The notes beneath the pieces were generated by a model. The model was not told the DNA's origin, did no database searches, and saw only the letters and a list, made by a program, of their open reading frames with translations. From contig RAZD01000014.1 of NCBI GenBank assembly GCA_003612525.1, forward strand, positions 29,121 through 93,120: a DNA stretch of 64,000 nucleotides. Reading direction: 5' to 3'. The position numbers and the translations under genes were made by a program. Shown in pieces: positions 54,617 through 63,362 of this stretch. The stretch's first letter is position 1; the number at the start of each line of letters is the position of its first letter. This DNA comes from a bacterium C-53. GTDB taxonomy: Bacteria > Bacillota > Clostridia > Lachnospirales > Lachnospiraceae.

Positions 54617-55768
54617 TTACCACCCTGTCTTATCAATCAGAATGTTCATATCCACATCTCCCTCAATTCCGTCGACACGTCCTTTATCGGAATACTGCCA
54701 GATCTGATAATCATAGGGAAAATAAAATTCACTCTGATAAAACGCAAACCACTTCGGGTACTCCTCAAGCTGTTTCATGTCAAGCATCAGGCAGAACGTC
54801 TCAAGATTCCCGTAAATCATCGGCGTATATCCGGCCTCCCTGATGCGTTCACAGAATGCGATGCACACTTTCGTCATCTCTTCCTTTGTCATTTTGTTCA
54901 TCCTGCCATCCGCGCTTTTCACCTTCTCAAGGTCGTATACAACCGGATACGGAATCCCGTTGCCTGAGAGCGAATCAATCACAAGGTCCGCCTCTTCTAC
55001 CGCTTCCTCCTCGGTAACTGCCTGTGAAAAGAAGTAAACACCGACATCAACGCCTGCATCCACCGCATCCACAAGATTCTCGGCAAACCCTTCCTCCGGA
55101 ACAAGCTTACCCGTTCCATAACCGCGGATTCCCGCACGGATAAATGCAAACTCAACGCCGTCCGCACGGACACGCTCCCAGTCAATTTCCCCCTGGTAGC
55201 GGGATACATCAATTCCCTTCTTCGATATGATTTCGCCGTCCTCCTGATAAGAAAGCACACCATTATCATCAATCACAAGGTTTTCGCTTTTGTAACTGTT
55301 CTTCTTAAGTTCCTCCTCAATTGGCAGGAAATAATATCGTCCGCCGCTTGCCACGACAATCTCATCGGATAATGCCTTGCGGAGCGCAGCCGAAGTTGAT
55401 TCCCCATTCTCAAGATACGCCTTCAGAATATCAAGCGGTTCTCCCGAAACAGCGCCGGGGATGTTTTCATTCCCGCCTTCTCCCTCAAGCTGTTCCATAA
55501 GCTGCTTTGAAGCTTTCTCATTCTCCTCTTCCGCCTGCGTCCGGATTCCTTCGAGATCATCTTCCGCAACCTCCGTCTGGTCTTCCTCCCTATGGTCTAT
55601 GACAATCTGCGGCACCGTTTCCTGCTGCATGGCGGCAATCACTTTTCCGCACCCCTGCGCCAGAAGCACCACAGAGACGCCCAGGTTGAATCCGATCAGC
55701 AAAACAATGAATGACCTCTTATCAAAACGCCGCTCCGTCTCATTTCTATGTAATTTCTTTTTTCTCAT
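54617..55768 (-). CDS. Membrane-anchored GH25 lysozyme
   Basis: A 383-residue protein with one N-terminal membrane helix (about 18-40), an acidic Glu-rich linker, and a GH25 muramidase domain from about 185 (GIDVSRYQGEIDW, IRAGIRGYGTG, then PYPVVYDLEKV and MIYGNLETF). The acidic catalytic pair is expected in DVSRYQG and YDLE. GH25 enzymes cut the glycan strands of peptidoglycan. First gene of the wall/two-component operon; good promoter at 55814. Confidence 0.9.
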   Translation of the reverse strand: MRKKKLHRNETERRFDKRSFIVLLIGFNLGVSVVLLAQGCGKVIAAMQQETVPQIVIDHREEDQTEVAEDDLEGIRTQAEEENEKASKQLMEQLEGEGGNENIPGAVSGEPLDILKAYLENGESTSAALRKALSDEIVVASGGRYYFLPIEEELKKNSYKSENLVIDDNGVLSYQEDGEIISKKGIDVSRYQGEIDWERVRADGVEFAFIRAGIRGYGTGKLVPEEGFAENLVDAVDAGVDVGVYFFSQAVTEEEAVEEADLVIDSLSGNGIPYPVVYDLEKVKSADGRMNKMTKEEMTKVCIAFCERIREAGYTPMIYGNLETFCLMLDMKQLEEYPKWFAFYQSEFYFPYDYQIWQYSDKGRVDGIEGDVDMNILIDKTGW

Positions 55769-55813
55769 ACCAAATCATTATACCTTTCCGTCTGTAAGTA
55801 AATACCCTATTAG

Positions 55814-55842
55814 AGTATACGCATCCACGGGAAAAAGTGCAA
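55814..55842 (-). promoter_or_regulatory. Promoter of the GH25/two-component operon
   Basis: TTGCAC (55837-55842), 17 bases, TATACT (55814-55819) on the minus strand. Confidence 0.75.
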
Positions 55843-55860
55843 CTGGTAGTATTTAATTCT

Positions 55861-56469
55861 TTATCCTAATTTTTCATCCATTCTGCCGGAAGAAGGAACC
55901 ATCCATCTCCTGATATCCGGCACCATCTTAAGAACCGGTATCAGCAGAACCGCAATTGCAATCCCCAGCACACCCTGTACGATATTAAACGGAATTTCCG
56001 CTGCCGATTCCGCTGCCGCCGCCGCGATACCCGCCCGGTCAAACGATGCATTTGTGAACGAAATGACCAGAATGTTATAAAGAAAATAGCCAAACACCAT
56101 AAGCGCCTCGCCTGCCGCGCCGCATCCTGCAATCACGCCATACTCCGCCTTCTCCTTTAAAAGCTTCTTAAGAGCGCTGTAAACATGCGCGGCTGTCATG
56201 GCAGTGAATGCCTTAATCACAAAAGTGCCTGGGGCCCAGATCACATAGCCGGACAGCAGATCTGCCATCGCAGAACCGATTCCCGCCGCAAGCGGACCAT
56301 ACACAGGACCCAGAATCAACCCACAGAGCAGCACCAGCCCATCTCCCGGATGAACATATCCAAGCGTCGGCGTCGGAACCTTTATCACCATCGTCGCAAT
56401 ACATGTCAGAGCCGCAAGAAGTGCAGCCGTCACCAGAAATTTCACGTCCTTTAAACTTCTCATTTTCAT
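55861..56469 (-). CDS. ECF transporter S component
   Basis: A 202-residue substrate-binding membrane subunit with about six helices and the pattern YVHPGDGLVLLCGLILGPVYG then DLLSGY, seen in vitamin-type S components. It works with a shared energizing module encoded elsewhere. The divergent neighbour is a MocR-type regulator, and such pairs often handle pyridoxal-type vitamin B6 (PdxU), so B6 is the first guess. GGAGGAAAT precedes the start. Confidence 0.85.
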   Translation of the reverse strand: MKMRSLKDVKFLVTAALLAALTCIATMVIKVPTPTLGYVHPGDGLVLLCGLILGPVYGPLAAGIGSAMADLLSGYVIWAPGTFVIKAFTAMTAAHVYSALKKLLKEKAEYGVIAGCGAAGEALMVFGYFLYNILVISFTNASFDRAGIAAAAAESAAEIPFNIVQGVLGIAIAVLLIPVLKMVPDIRRWMVPSSGRMDEKLG

Positions 56470-56577
56470 ATTTCCTCCTCTTATTCCTTGACTCCTGAAG
56501 CCGCTTCATGATATATTTTACGCACATTATAACCATTTTGAAATAGTCAATTTATATATTTTGAAGGAGGTCAGTTT

Positions 56578-57996
56578 GTGCAAAACCTTACGTTGACGCT
56601 GCATCCCGGTTCCTCAAGGGAACCTCTCTATGTTCAGATTTATCAGGCTGTGATCGAGGAAATACGGAACGGACATTTAAGGGCAGGCGAAAAGCTTCCG
56701 TCCAAAAAACAGCTCTGCACTCATCTGGGCCTGAGCCAGACAACTGTTGAAAACGCTTATGAAATGCTTCTGACAGAAGGTTATATCTCCTCCATACCGC
56801 GCAGCGGTTACTATGTACTCGACGCGGCTCTGCCGCCTCCGGCGCCTGATGCCCCGGGCGCGGGGAAGGAACAACCGATTCAGAAAGAAGATGCTTCCCA
56901 GGTACCGGATATCCGCTACTCTCTCGCCTCCTCCACGGTCGATATTTCCGGTTTTCCGTTTACAACATGGGCAAAAATCAGTAAAGAAGTCACCTACAAT
57001 TCCCCTGAACTTCTCTCTCCCGGTCCAAGCGAAGGAGATCTTATTCTAAGAGACACACTGAACCGCTATCTCCGTGAATTCCGTGGAGTGCATACGGACT
57101 CCTCCTGTATCATTATAGGCGCCGGAACAGAGTACCTGCTGGGACTTCTAAGCCGCATTCTCTCAGACCATCACACATTTGCAATCGAAAATCCCTGTTA
57201 TATGCGGGTCTGCCACAATCTGACCGACAATGGAAAAGAAATTGCGCCGGTTCAGGTGAACGCAGACGGCATCTGCCTTGAGGAGCTTGCCGCCTCCAAA
57301 GCCGATGTGGTCTACATCACACCATCCCATCAATATCCGACCGGCGTAACCATGCCGATCGGAGCGCGGTTAAAGCTTCTGGAGTGGGCAAAAGCTTGCG
57401 GGCGCCGCTATATTATTGAAGACGATTACGACAGCGAATACCGTTTCAGCGGAAAACCGATTCCATCCCTCCAAAGCCTCGATACGAGTGGAAAAGTCAT
57501 CTATCTTGGAACTTTTTCCAGAAGCATTGCCCCTTCCATTCGAATCGCCTACATGATTCTTCCGCCGGACTTAATGAGCGTCTATCGCACTCATTTCGAT
57601 TACTGCGCACCGACCGTGTCCAGATTTGAACAGCATACTCTGGAACGGTTTATTTCCAACGGACATTACACGCGTAACTTAAACCGCACGAGAACCCTGT
57701 ACAAGAGGCGCCGAGACGGTTTCCTCCAGTTAATGAAAAAGCACTGGAATCACAAAAAATACGCAATCTATGGAGATAATCTGGGACTCCATTTCCTTCT
57801 GCTTATAAAGAATGGCATGAGCGAATCCGAACTCAAAAAAAAGTCCGCTGACTGCGGACTGATTTTAAAGGCATTAAGTGAATACTATATCGAAGGCGCT
57901 CCTGAGTATCCGGTATTTCTCATTAATTACACCGGCTTTCACTACGAGCAGGCAGAAGAAATCATACGCCTCCTGAAAGATGCATGGGCGCTCTGA
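56578..57996 (+). CDS. MocR-type GntR/aminotransferase-like regulator
   Basis: A 472-residue regulator. Residues about 10-78 form a GntR winged helix (AGEKLPSKKQLCTHLGLSQT), and about 120-470 form an aminotransferase-like domain. Conserved parts include PSHQYPTGV and DDYDSEYRF. The usual PLP-anchoring lysine in GTFSK is Arg here (GTFSRSIAPSIRIAYM), so it may bind PLP without a Schiff base or sense another ligand. GTG start with GGAGG. Divergent from the ECF gene, which it probably controls. Confidence 0.88.
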   Translation: MQNLTLTLHPGSSREPLYVQIYQAVIEEIRNGHLRAGEKLPSKKQLCTHLGLSQTTVENAYEMLLTEGYISSIPRSGYYVLDAALPPPAPDAPGAGKEQPIQKEDASQVPDIRYSLASSTVDISGFPFTTWAKISKEVTYNSPELLSPGPSEGDLILRDTLNRYLREFRGVHTDSSCIIIGAGTEYLLGLLSRILSDHHTFAIENPCYMRVCHNLTDNGKEIAPVQVNADGICLEELAASKADVVYITPSHQYPTGVTMPIGARLKLLEWAKACGRRYIIEDDYDSEYRFSGKPIPSLQSLDTSGKVIYLGTFSRSIAPSIRIAYMILPPDLMSVYRTHFDYCAPTVSRFEQHTLERFISNGHYTRNLNRTRTLYKRRRDGFLQLMKKHWNHKKYAIYGDNLGLHFLLLIKNGMSESELKKKSADCGLILKALSEYYIEGAPEYPVFLINYTGFHYEQAEEIIRLLKDAWAL

Positions 57997-57997
57997 T

Positions 57998-59170
57998 TCA
58001 TTCGGAGTAGTAAGGGTTCTCAATTTTTATGACGCCGAAATAATTCCCCGGCATACGGCGGATTTCTTCCCGGATGCGCTCCAACACCTCGTCATCGCCC
58101 ATATGAAACTGCATCGGAACCACCGCATCAAAAATAAGGTTTGTGTGCGTAGGCCCTTTCACCATACGGAAATCATGAATGGTAATCTTTCCATCAATAT
58201 TATGCACCAGTTCCATAATCCGTTTCTTCATGTCATCCACCGCCTGGTCGTCTACGACGATCGGATCCATGTGTATGACCGCTTCACACCCCAGTTCCTC
58301 CTTCAGGCGGATTTCCGCCTGATCCACCACGTCATGGAGTTCGAAAATATCACGGTTGCCCGGAACTTCCGCATGAAGCGATATCATCACGCGTCCGGGA
58401 CCATAATCGTGCACGACAAGATCATGAACCCCCTCTATTCCATCATAGGACATTACAATTTTCGCAATCTGATTCACAAACTCTTTTTCCGGCGGCTGTC
58501 CCAGGAGCGGATTCAGCGTATCCCTCGCCGCACCATATCCTGCATAGATAATGAATGCCGCCACAAACATGCCGCCCACACCGTCAACATTCAGCCCTGT
58601 AAATTTCAGAATCAGCATGCTAAGCAGTACGACTGTCGTCGCCACGGAATCGCTCAGACTGTCCGTCGCTGTCGCCTTCATAGCCGCCGAGTCTATTTTT
58701 CTGCCGATTCTGTGATTATAAAACGCCATATACAGTTTCACGGCAATGGATGCCGTCAGCACAAGAAAAGCAGCCGGACTTGTGTCAACCGCCTCCGGAT
58801 GAAGTATTTTTACAAACGAAGTTTCCGCAAGCCTGAATCCCATCAGAAGAATTGCGACCGATACGGCAAGTCCCGACAAATACTCGATCCTTCCATGCCC
58901 GTACGGATGGTCTCTGTCAGGTTTTGCCCCGGCAAACTGAAAGCCGATCAGCGTGATAAAAGACGAGCCTGCATCCGACAAGTTGTTAAAAGCATCCGCC
59001 GTGATCGCAACCGAACCCGTCAGCCTTCCCATGAAAAACTTGCCTCCGAATAAAAGCACATTTAAGCTAATCCCCAAAAGACTGCATAACATCCCGTACA
59101 ATTTGCGGACCGCCGGATTTTTCACATCCTCCCGGTCCTTAATAAAGCATCTTGTCAATATACCAACCAT
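57998..59170 (-). CDS. Cation diffusion facilitator family transporter
   Basis: A 390-residue CDF protein that exports divalent cations such as Zn, Mn or Fe by proton exchange. Six membrane helices cover about 30-220, with metal-binding NNLSDAGSS on helix 2, DHPYGHGRIEYLS in the loop, and DSLSDSVATT on helix 5. The C-terminal cytoplasmic domain (about 225-390) is of the typical ferredoxin-like type. It begins one base before the end of the upstream membrane-protein gene, so the two are linked. Confidence 0.88.
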   Translation of the reverse strand: MVGILTRCFIKDREDVKNPAVRKLYGMLCSLLGISLNVLLFGGKFFMGRLTGSVAITADAFNNLSDAGSSFITLIGFQFAGAKPDRDHPYGHGRIEYLSGLAVSVAILLMGFRLAETSFVKILHPEAVDTSPAAFLVLTASIAVKLYMAFYNHRIGRKIDSAAMKATATDSLSDSVATTVVLLSMLILKFTGLNVDGVGGMFVAAFIIYAGYGAARDTLNPLLGQPPEKEFVNQIAKIVMSYDGIEGVHDLVVHDYGPGRVMISLHAEVPGNRDIFELHDVVDQAEIRLKEELGCEAVIHMDPIVVDDQAVDDMKKRIMELVHNIDGKITIHDFRMVKGPTHTNLIFDAVVPMQFHMGDDEVLERIREEIRRMPGNYFGVIKIENPYYSE

Positions 59171-60223
59171 TTACATATTCCCCCGCTTCTCTCTGCCAAT
59201 CTTCCTTATCTGGCTCACAATAATCATGATGCTGCTTAAAAATACCATCCCATAAAAACTGATTCCACGGCTCAGTACGAGAGAGGGCATCAGATACTCC
59301 CGCGGGAACACACTGCGAAACAGTCTCATATAACAGGTTTCGCTTACGCCGACCGCGCCGGGAATCGGAATCATATCCGCCGAAACGGACACCACACTCT
59401 GCAGCAGGAGAACAGGCAGCATCCCTGTCTCGTGAAGGCCAAAGGAACAATATACAAAATATGTCACGATAAACCGGAATGTACGTTGTACCATCGTTAT
59501 CGCAAGTACCCGTACAAATACATCCTTATGCTTTGCAATATAGACCGCACCCTCCTGGTAGCTGTCCATCGTGCGGTTCACTCTTTCATATAAACGCTCC
59601 GTGTTCTGCATTAGGCGAATCTTCCGTATGCCTGGAATCTGCTTCAGCGCCGCAATAAGGAAAAAGGACAGTCTGCGAATAACCCCGCCGGAGAACAGCG
59701 CCATAGCCATAAAGAGAACAGCGCCGGCATTCATCAGTATGCCAAGATAAAAAAGATACTTAAACCGCCCCATTGTATCCAGAAAGGAAATTCTCGTCAT
59801 AAGGTAAGTAATCCCCGCATACAACAGCAGTGACCCTTTATATGTAATCGCAATGATCAGAAGTGCAACCGATGATTTCCCGAGCGGAATGCCGTCGTCT
59901 CTCATATAAAGAAGCTGTGCCGGCTGTCCGCCTGATGCAGACGGAGTAATCGCACAAAAATAGCATTCGACAAAGACATATTTCACACATTTCCGGAATT
60001 TCACATCTGCCTGAATTGAAACAAGTATCGCATATAAATTATAAGCCTCGCACAAAACAAACATCAGATTTGACAAAACCGCCGCGAAAAGAAATGCAAG
60101 GCTTGCATTTTTCATCGCCTGCATGGTCTCATGAAAATCATATTGATGAAAAAACCACAAAAATGTAACTGTAATCAAAAGAATCAGAAACAGTACACTC
60201 AATAAACTCTTTTTATTTTTCAT
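59171..60223 (-). CDS. Lysylphosphatidylglycerol synthase-like flippase domain protein
   Basis: A polytopic protein of 350 residues with seven or eight helices, matching the UPF0104/LPG-synthase transmembrane family (N-terminal half of MprF). The SASGGQPAQLLYMRDDG segment and GAVGVSETCYMRLF near the C terminus are the family blocks. No aminoacyltransferase domain is attached. It probably moves or handles a lipid. It directly precedes the CDF gene. Confidence 0.8.
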   Translation of the reverse strand: MKNKKSLLSVLFLILLITVTFLWFFHQYDFHETMQAMKNASLAFLFAAVLSNLMFVLCEAYNLYAILVSIQADVKFRKCVKYVFVECYFCAITPSASGGQPAQLLYMRDDGIPLGKSSVALLIIAITYKGSLLLYAGITYLMTRISFLDTMGRFKYLFYLGILMNAGAVLFMAMALFSGGVIRRLSFFLIAALKQIPGIRKIRLMQNTERLYERVNRTMDSYQEGAVYIAKHKDVFVRVLAITMVQRTFRFIVTYFVYCSFGLHETGMLPVLLLQSVVSVSADMIPIPGAVGVSETCYMRLFRSVFPREYLMPSLVLSRGISFYGMVFLSSIMIIVSQIRKIGREKRGNM

Positions 60224-60258
60224 ACATCTTCCTCACTGTAATCCTGTTCATGTAAGAA

Positions 60259-60288
60259 CAGACGTCCGATTTCAATATCGGACGTCTG
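60259..60288 (-). terminator. Terminator after the PadR/DUF4097/PspC module
   Basis: Perfect 12-base stem CAGACGTCCGAT / ATCGGACGTCTG with a six-base loop, then TTCTTAC on the minus strand. Confidence 0.65.
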
Positions 60289-60328
60289 CCATCATTATAC
60301 TCTATTCTTCTCTTTTTGCAAGATGGTT

Positions 60329-60529
60329 TTATCTTCCCTCACCTTCATTTGGAATCACAATTGCCGCAATAAAATATGCTACAATTCCTGTGCCCGTACA
60401 ACCGAAAATTACCATCAAAAGCCGTATAATCGTGGGATCTATGTTAAAATAATTCCCGATTCCCCCACATACACCACATATCATTCGATTCGTTGAAGAC
60501 TTTTCAAGTCTCTTATAACTGTTATCCAT
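60329..60529 (-). CDS. PspC domain protein
   Basis: A 66-residue PspC-domain protein: MICGVCGGIGNYFNIDPTII followed by a membrane helix. PspC-type proteins act in envelope stress, often with toast-rack DUF4097 proteins, one of which is upstream. The start at 60529 has AAAGGATG upstream; a longer frame overlaps the DUF4097 gene end. Last gene of the module. Confidence 0.88.
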   Translation of the reverse strand: MDNSYKRLEKSSTNRMICGVCGGIGNYFNIDPTIIRLLMVIFGCTGTGIVAYFIAAIVIPNEGEGR

Positions 60530-60557
60530 ATCATTTTCATCCTTTCTTAAATTTTTC

Positions 60558-61472
60558 TTAAAACTCAATGTTGATGTTTCCCATTGAACATTCAACATCA
60601 AATGTTACATCACTTTGATTATCTATTTCCCTGCTGCCTGAAGCCACGCTGATCATTTCGTCACCAATTGTTACATTTCCTGCTGCGCAGGACACTTCAT
60701 AATTATAATCTTCCATATTTCCTTCAAGCTCCATATTCACGCTGCCCATATTACACCTGATATCGGTATCACCTGATATCTTACCGAGAATATCTGCGCT
60801 GCCCATGCCGATTTCAAAGTCCGATTTCCCAATTTTTACATCGGACAATGTTACGGTTCCTACCCCGATGTCACAATTGAGGTCTCCCACGATGATTCTG
60901 TCTCCGATACATTCACCGGCCCCAACCTGAATATCCATATTCTTACAATTTAAAGCATACATGTCTGCGACACCTGCTCCGATATCCACTACCACATCTT
61001 CAAATTTCATATTTTCAGGCACATAAAGCTCTATCTTTGGGTTCCAGTTCCTGTTTCTTATATCTCCCTTCGAATGGATAAAAAACGTATCCGAATCCGA
61101 AATTCCATATTCAAATCTATCCAGATAATTCGTAGAAATCATAAATTCTCCCGATTTGCTGTACGGCATTACTTTCACTTCGGCAGCGCCGATTTTCAGA
61201 CTGAGTTTTTTTACCCCGTCTGCCGGATACGTCGTTTCCGTCATATGTTCCGTGCGTTCTTCGTATTCGTCATCAAACTGCCACAAAATGTTATTATTGA
61301 TAAAATGGTCTGCAAAATTCCATCCGTCAATTGAATAGCTTAATTCCCCGTCTCTCGCCATGTCACGCAGCTGTCGGTTTCCACCGAACGCAGTCCCGAC
61401 CAGGCCAAAAATTAACCCGATTGCAATCAGGCATCCTGCTGCAAGAAATGATATCCTATAAAATGACTTCAT
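60558..61472 (-). CDS. DUF4097 toast-rack envelope protein
   Basis: A 304-residue protein with an N-terminal signal-anchor helix (about 8-28) and a repetitive beta-solenoid of short strands (LSLKIGAAEVKVMPY, IDIGAGVADMYALNC, IGVGTVTLSDVKIG). This is the DUF4097/toast-rack fold found with PspC and DUF1700. GGAGG precedes the start. It presumably faces outside and senses or buffers membrane damage together with its partners. Confidence 0.85.
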   Translation of the reverse strand: MKSFYRISFLAAGCLIAIGLIFGLVGTAFGGNRQLRDMARDGELSYSIDGWNFADHFINNNILWQFDDEYEERTEHMTETTYPADGVKKLSLKIGAAEVKVMPYSKSGEFMISTNYLDRFEYGISDSDTFFIHSKGDIRNRNWNPKIELYVPENMKFEDVVVDIGAGVADMYALNCKNMDIQVGAGECIGDRIIVGDLNCDIGVGTVTLSDVKIGKSDFEIGMGSADILGKISGDTDIRCNMGSVNMELEGNMEDYNYEVSCAAGNVTIGDEMISVASGSREIDNQSDVTFDVECSMGNINIEF

Positions 61473-62173
61473 GATACTGTCCTCCTTTTTGGAAACATCT
61501 TCCGAAACAGCCAGGCACATCCCTTAGCAACCGCCGGAAATACAACCGTTATAATAAACAAGACCAGCAAGAGCCCCAGTATGGACAATCCAACCAGCAG
61601 GAACCCTCCACCAAGCAGGCACATTGCCGCAAGCGGAGCTGCAAAAAGCTTCACAAATCCCACGCAGACAAGGATAATGCCTGTAACAAAAATCGCCACA
61701 CCCGTGATTCCAAGCCCGAATGCAAGCGCTAAAATAGTCACAAACACCGCAAATATAACAGCCAGCGCTGCAATCGCAAGCGGCGCTCCGATCGGGAGCA
61801 ATAAAAGGCACAGAATGACAATCAAAAGCACATTTGTACCGTCTGTTTTCTTTCCTCTTCTCTCTTCTTTTGAACCGCGATTGTATTTTGTATCTGTCCG
61901 TCTGGAAAGCTCTTCCCGGCTGATAAACCGACGGTCCGAATAGCCGCGTTCGCTATATTCCATATTACTGTCATCTTCTTTTCCGGAAAGACCATCAATA
62001 ATAATTCTGGCCACCTTCTCGGGCGACCCAAGCTCCTCAATTACTGCCGGCTCCTTCTCCACTCCGGCCTCGTCAAAATAATCGTTGTAAAAGTTGAGGG
62101 CTTCCTGCTTCTCACTTTCCGGAATATCATTCAAAAGCTCCGAAAGCTTCTGCATAAATTCTGTTCTATTCAT
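61469..62173 (-). CDS. DUF1700 (HAAS) membrane protein
   Basis: A 234-residue protein. The N-terminal helical domain (MQKLSELLNDIPESEKQEAL then YFDEAGVEKEPAVIEELG) is the HAAS/DUF1700 module that binds PadR-type regulators or partner proteins. The C-terminal half (about 120-225) has three to four membrane helices. It overlaps the DUF4097 gene by four bases. The start could also be at 62197, coupled to padR. Confidence 0.85.
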   Translation of the reverse strand: MNRTEFMQKLSELLNDIPESEKQEALNFYNDYFDEAGVEKEPAVIEELGSPEKVARIIIDGLSGKEDDSNMEYSERGYSDRRFISREELSRRTDTKYNRGSKEERRGKKTDGTNVLLIVILCLLLLPIGAPLAIAALAVIFAVFVTILALAFGLGITGVAIFVTGIILVCVGFVKLFAAPLAAMCLLGGGFLLVGLSILGLLLVLFIITVVFPAVAKGCAWLFRKMFPKRRTVS

Positions 62174-62193
62174 TTCTTTTACCCATACTCCTT

Positions 62194-62508
62194 TCATCGC
62201 CCACTAAATATTCCTGAGATCTTATTTGAATAAGCCTTCCACTCAGTTTTGTACAGATTCAGCTGCACACTTCCTTTTTCCGTCACCTTGTAATATCTCC
62301 TGTTTCTCCCGCCGCACTCCTGATCGTACACGATAAGGCATCCGTCCTTCTGCAGCCTTCGGAGAACCGGATAGAGTGTTGACTCGGATATATTGATTAC
62401 TTCTCTCACATCCTGAGTTATCTTGTATCCGTACGTGCCCTCCGGCTCCTTTGATACGACTGCCAGCACAATTGCGTCAAGCAGTGCTGCGCCGGTATTG
62501 AATACCAT
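62194..62508 (-). CDS. PadR-family regulator
   Basis: A 104-residue PadR winged-helix repressor (YGYKITQDVREVINISESTL then YPVLRRLQKDG) with a short C-terminal helix. It heads the module PadR-DUF1700-DUF4097-PspC and probably represses its own promoter at 62584-62612, which lies in repeated A/T dyads. Ribosome site GGAAGGGAG. Confidence 0.9.
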   Translation of the reverse strand: MVFNTGAALLDAIVLAVVSKEPEGTYGYKITQDVREVINISESTLYPVLRRLQKDGCLIVYDQECGGRNRRYYKVTEKGSVQLNLYKTEWKAYSNKISGIFSGR

Positions 62509-62547
62509 TTAACCACTCCCTTCCACTCCTTATACTATTTTGAATTC

Positions 62548-62612
62548 AATACTATATAATATATAATATTATGTCTTGTTGATACTATACAATGTATAAT
62601 ATTATATGTCAA
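62548..62612 (-). promoter_or_regulatory. padR promoter within two A/T-rich dyad repeats
   Basis: TTGACA (62607-62612), 17 bases, TATAGT (62584-62589) on the minus strand. Two similar sequences, AATACTATATAATATATAAT (from 62548) and GATACTATACAATGTATAAT (from 62581), both ending in TATGTC, are about 33 bases apart and cover the promoter and start region: likely PadR operators. Confidence 0.6.
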
Positions 62613-62830
62613 TACATTTATTAAATATTAAGAAATGAAATATGGTCATGGGATTTGGAAGCAAAACGGCGATTGCCGCGTCTGTGATGGAAAAAGAAAA
62701 AAGAACCCGGCAATGGTAGCTACTCATAAAACAGTATCAACCAACAAACTGAAATAGGGTAGCTGCCATACAGGGCGCAGAAAAAAGCGGGTAGGAAACA
62801 AAGCGTTTCTTATTCGCTTTCTTCATGCTC

Positions 62831-62948
62831 TTTGTTACGCAGTAGGGACTGAAAAAGCATTGATATAAGCGGCTTTGCGGGTGCGTTTTCCGCGCGGCAA
62901 GGGTTTTATACCTTTTCCCTCAAAAACGCCTTTCTACTGCGTAACAAA
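62831..62948. repeat. 118-base element bounded by perfect 15-base inverted repeats
   Basis: TTTGTTACGCAGTAG (62831-62845) is the exact reverse complement of CTACTGCGTAACAAA (62934-62948). The right half resembles, in opposite orientation, the sequence starting at 63206 (TGTTACACAGTAG, then ATTTTT and AAACCCTT). It looks like a small non-autonomous element or a repeated regulatory hairpin of the conjugative element. Confidence 0.65.
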
Positions 62949-62982
62949 CCTGTGGTAATTATCCGAGGGAGCATAAACCGCC

Positions 62983-63027
62983 TATCTTGGATTTCCCTAT
63001 GTTGGAAAAGCCTACGTTGGAAAATCC
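62983..63027. repeat. Three 15-base tandem repeats
   Basis: TATCTTGGATTTCCC, TATGTTGGAAAAGCC and TACGTTGGAAAATCC follow one another without gaps. They look like protein-binding iterons, perhaps from a replication or transfer region of the element. Confidence 0.55.
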
Positions 63028-63077
63028 AACGCAATTAAATAAAAATATAAATAACTAAAGAAATACCAAATACGGAT

Positions 63078-63362
63078 TTAATCAAATACCCATTCCCTTC
63101 CTACCCGTTCCCTAACCCCTCTCCTTTTGGGCAAGGCAAAGCGGCAGAGCCGCCGGAATGGAAAAGAACGGAACGGAAACGGCAATATAAAAATATCGTT
63201 TGTTATGTTACACAGTAGAACCTCATTTTTAGGGTGGGAGTAAAAACCCTTACCCCTGCCCTTATTACCGCTGTAATGCCGCAGTACCGCGTCTATGGCT
63301 TCCGGCTCGCCGGCAACAGCTTTTTCAATGACTTCAAAGGGTATCAGCTTCTTGTTCCTCAT
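63078..63362 (-). pseudogene. Truncated conjugative-transposon helix-turn-helix gene
   Basis: The first 31 codons match the small helix-turn-helix protein that follows the sigma factor in Tn916-like elements (FEVIEKAVAGEPEAIDAVLR then HYSG). After HYSG the frame enters the repeat that starts at 63206 and becomes Gly/Lys- and Phe/Arg-rich nonsense. The native protein is normally about twice that length of recognisable sequence. It overlaps the sigma gene by 29 bases, as is usual for the pair. Confidence 0.75.

Larger units (their letters stand above)
62613..63077. other. Gene-poor left part of a conjugative-element remnant
   Basis: No gene with credible signals was found in this 465-base stretch. 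It holds the inverted-repeat element at 62831-62948 and the 15-base tandem repeats at 62983-63027, listed separately. A 25-codon frame at 62642 has no ribosome site. The composition and the neighbouring genes suggest leftover sequence of an integrative element. Confidence 0.5.

Noticed and set aside
57980..59053. A 357-codon open frame on the plus strand
   Set aside because: It lies entirely antisense to the CDF transporter gene, has no ribosome site and encodes a His/Arg-rich product typical of a shadow frame.
62642..62719. A 25-codon frame beginning M-V-M-G-F-G-S-K
   Set aside because: No ribosome site or promoter; too short to support as a gene.
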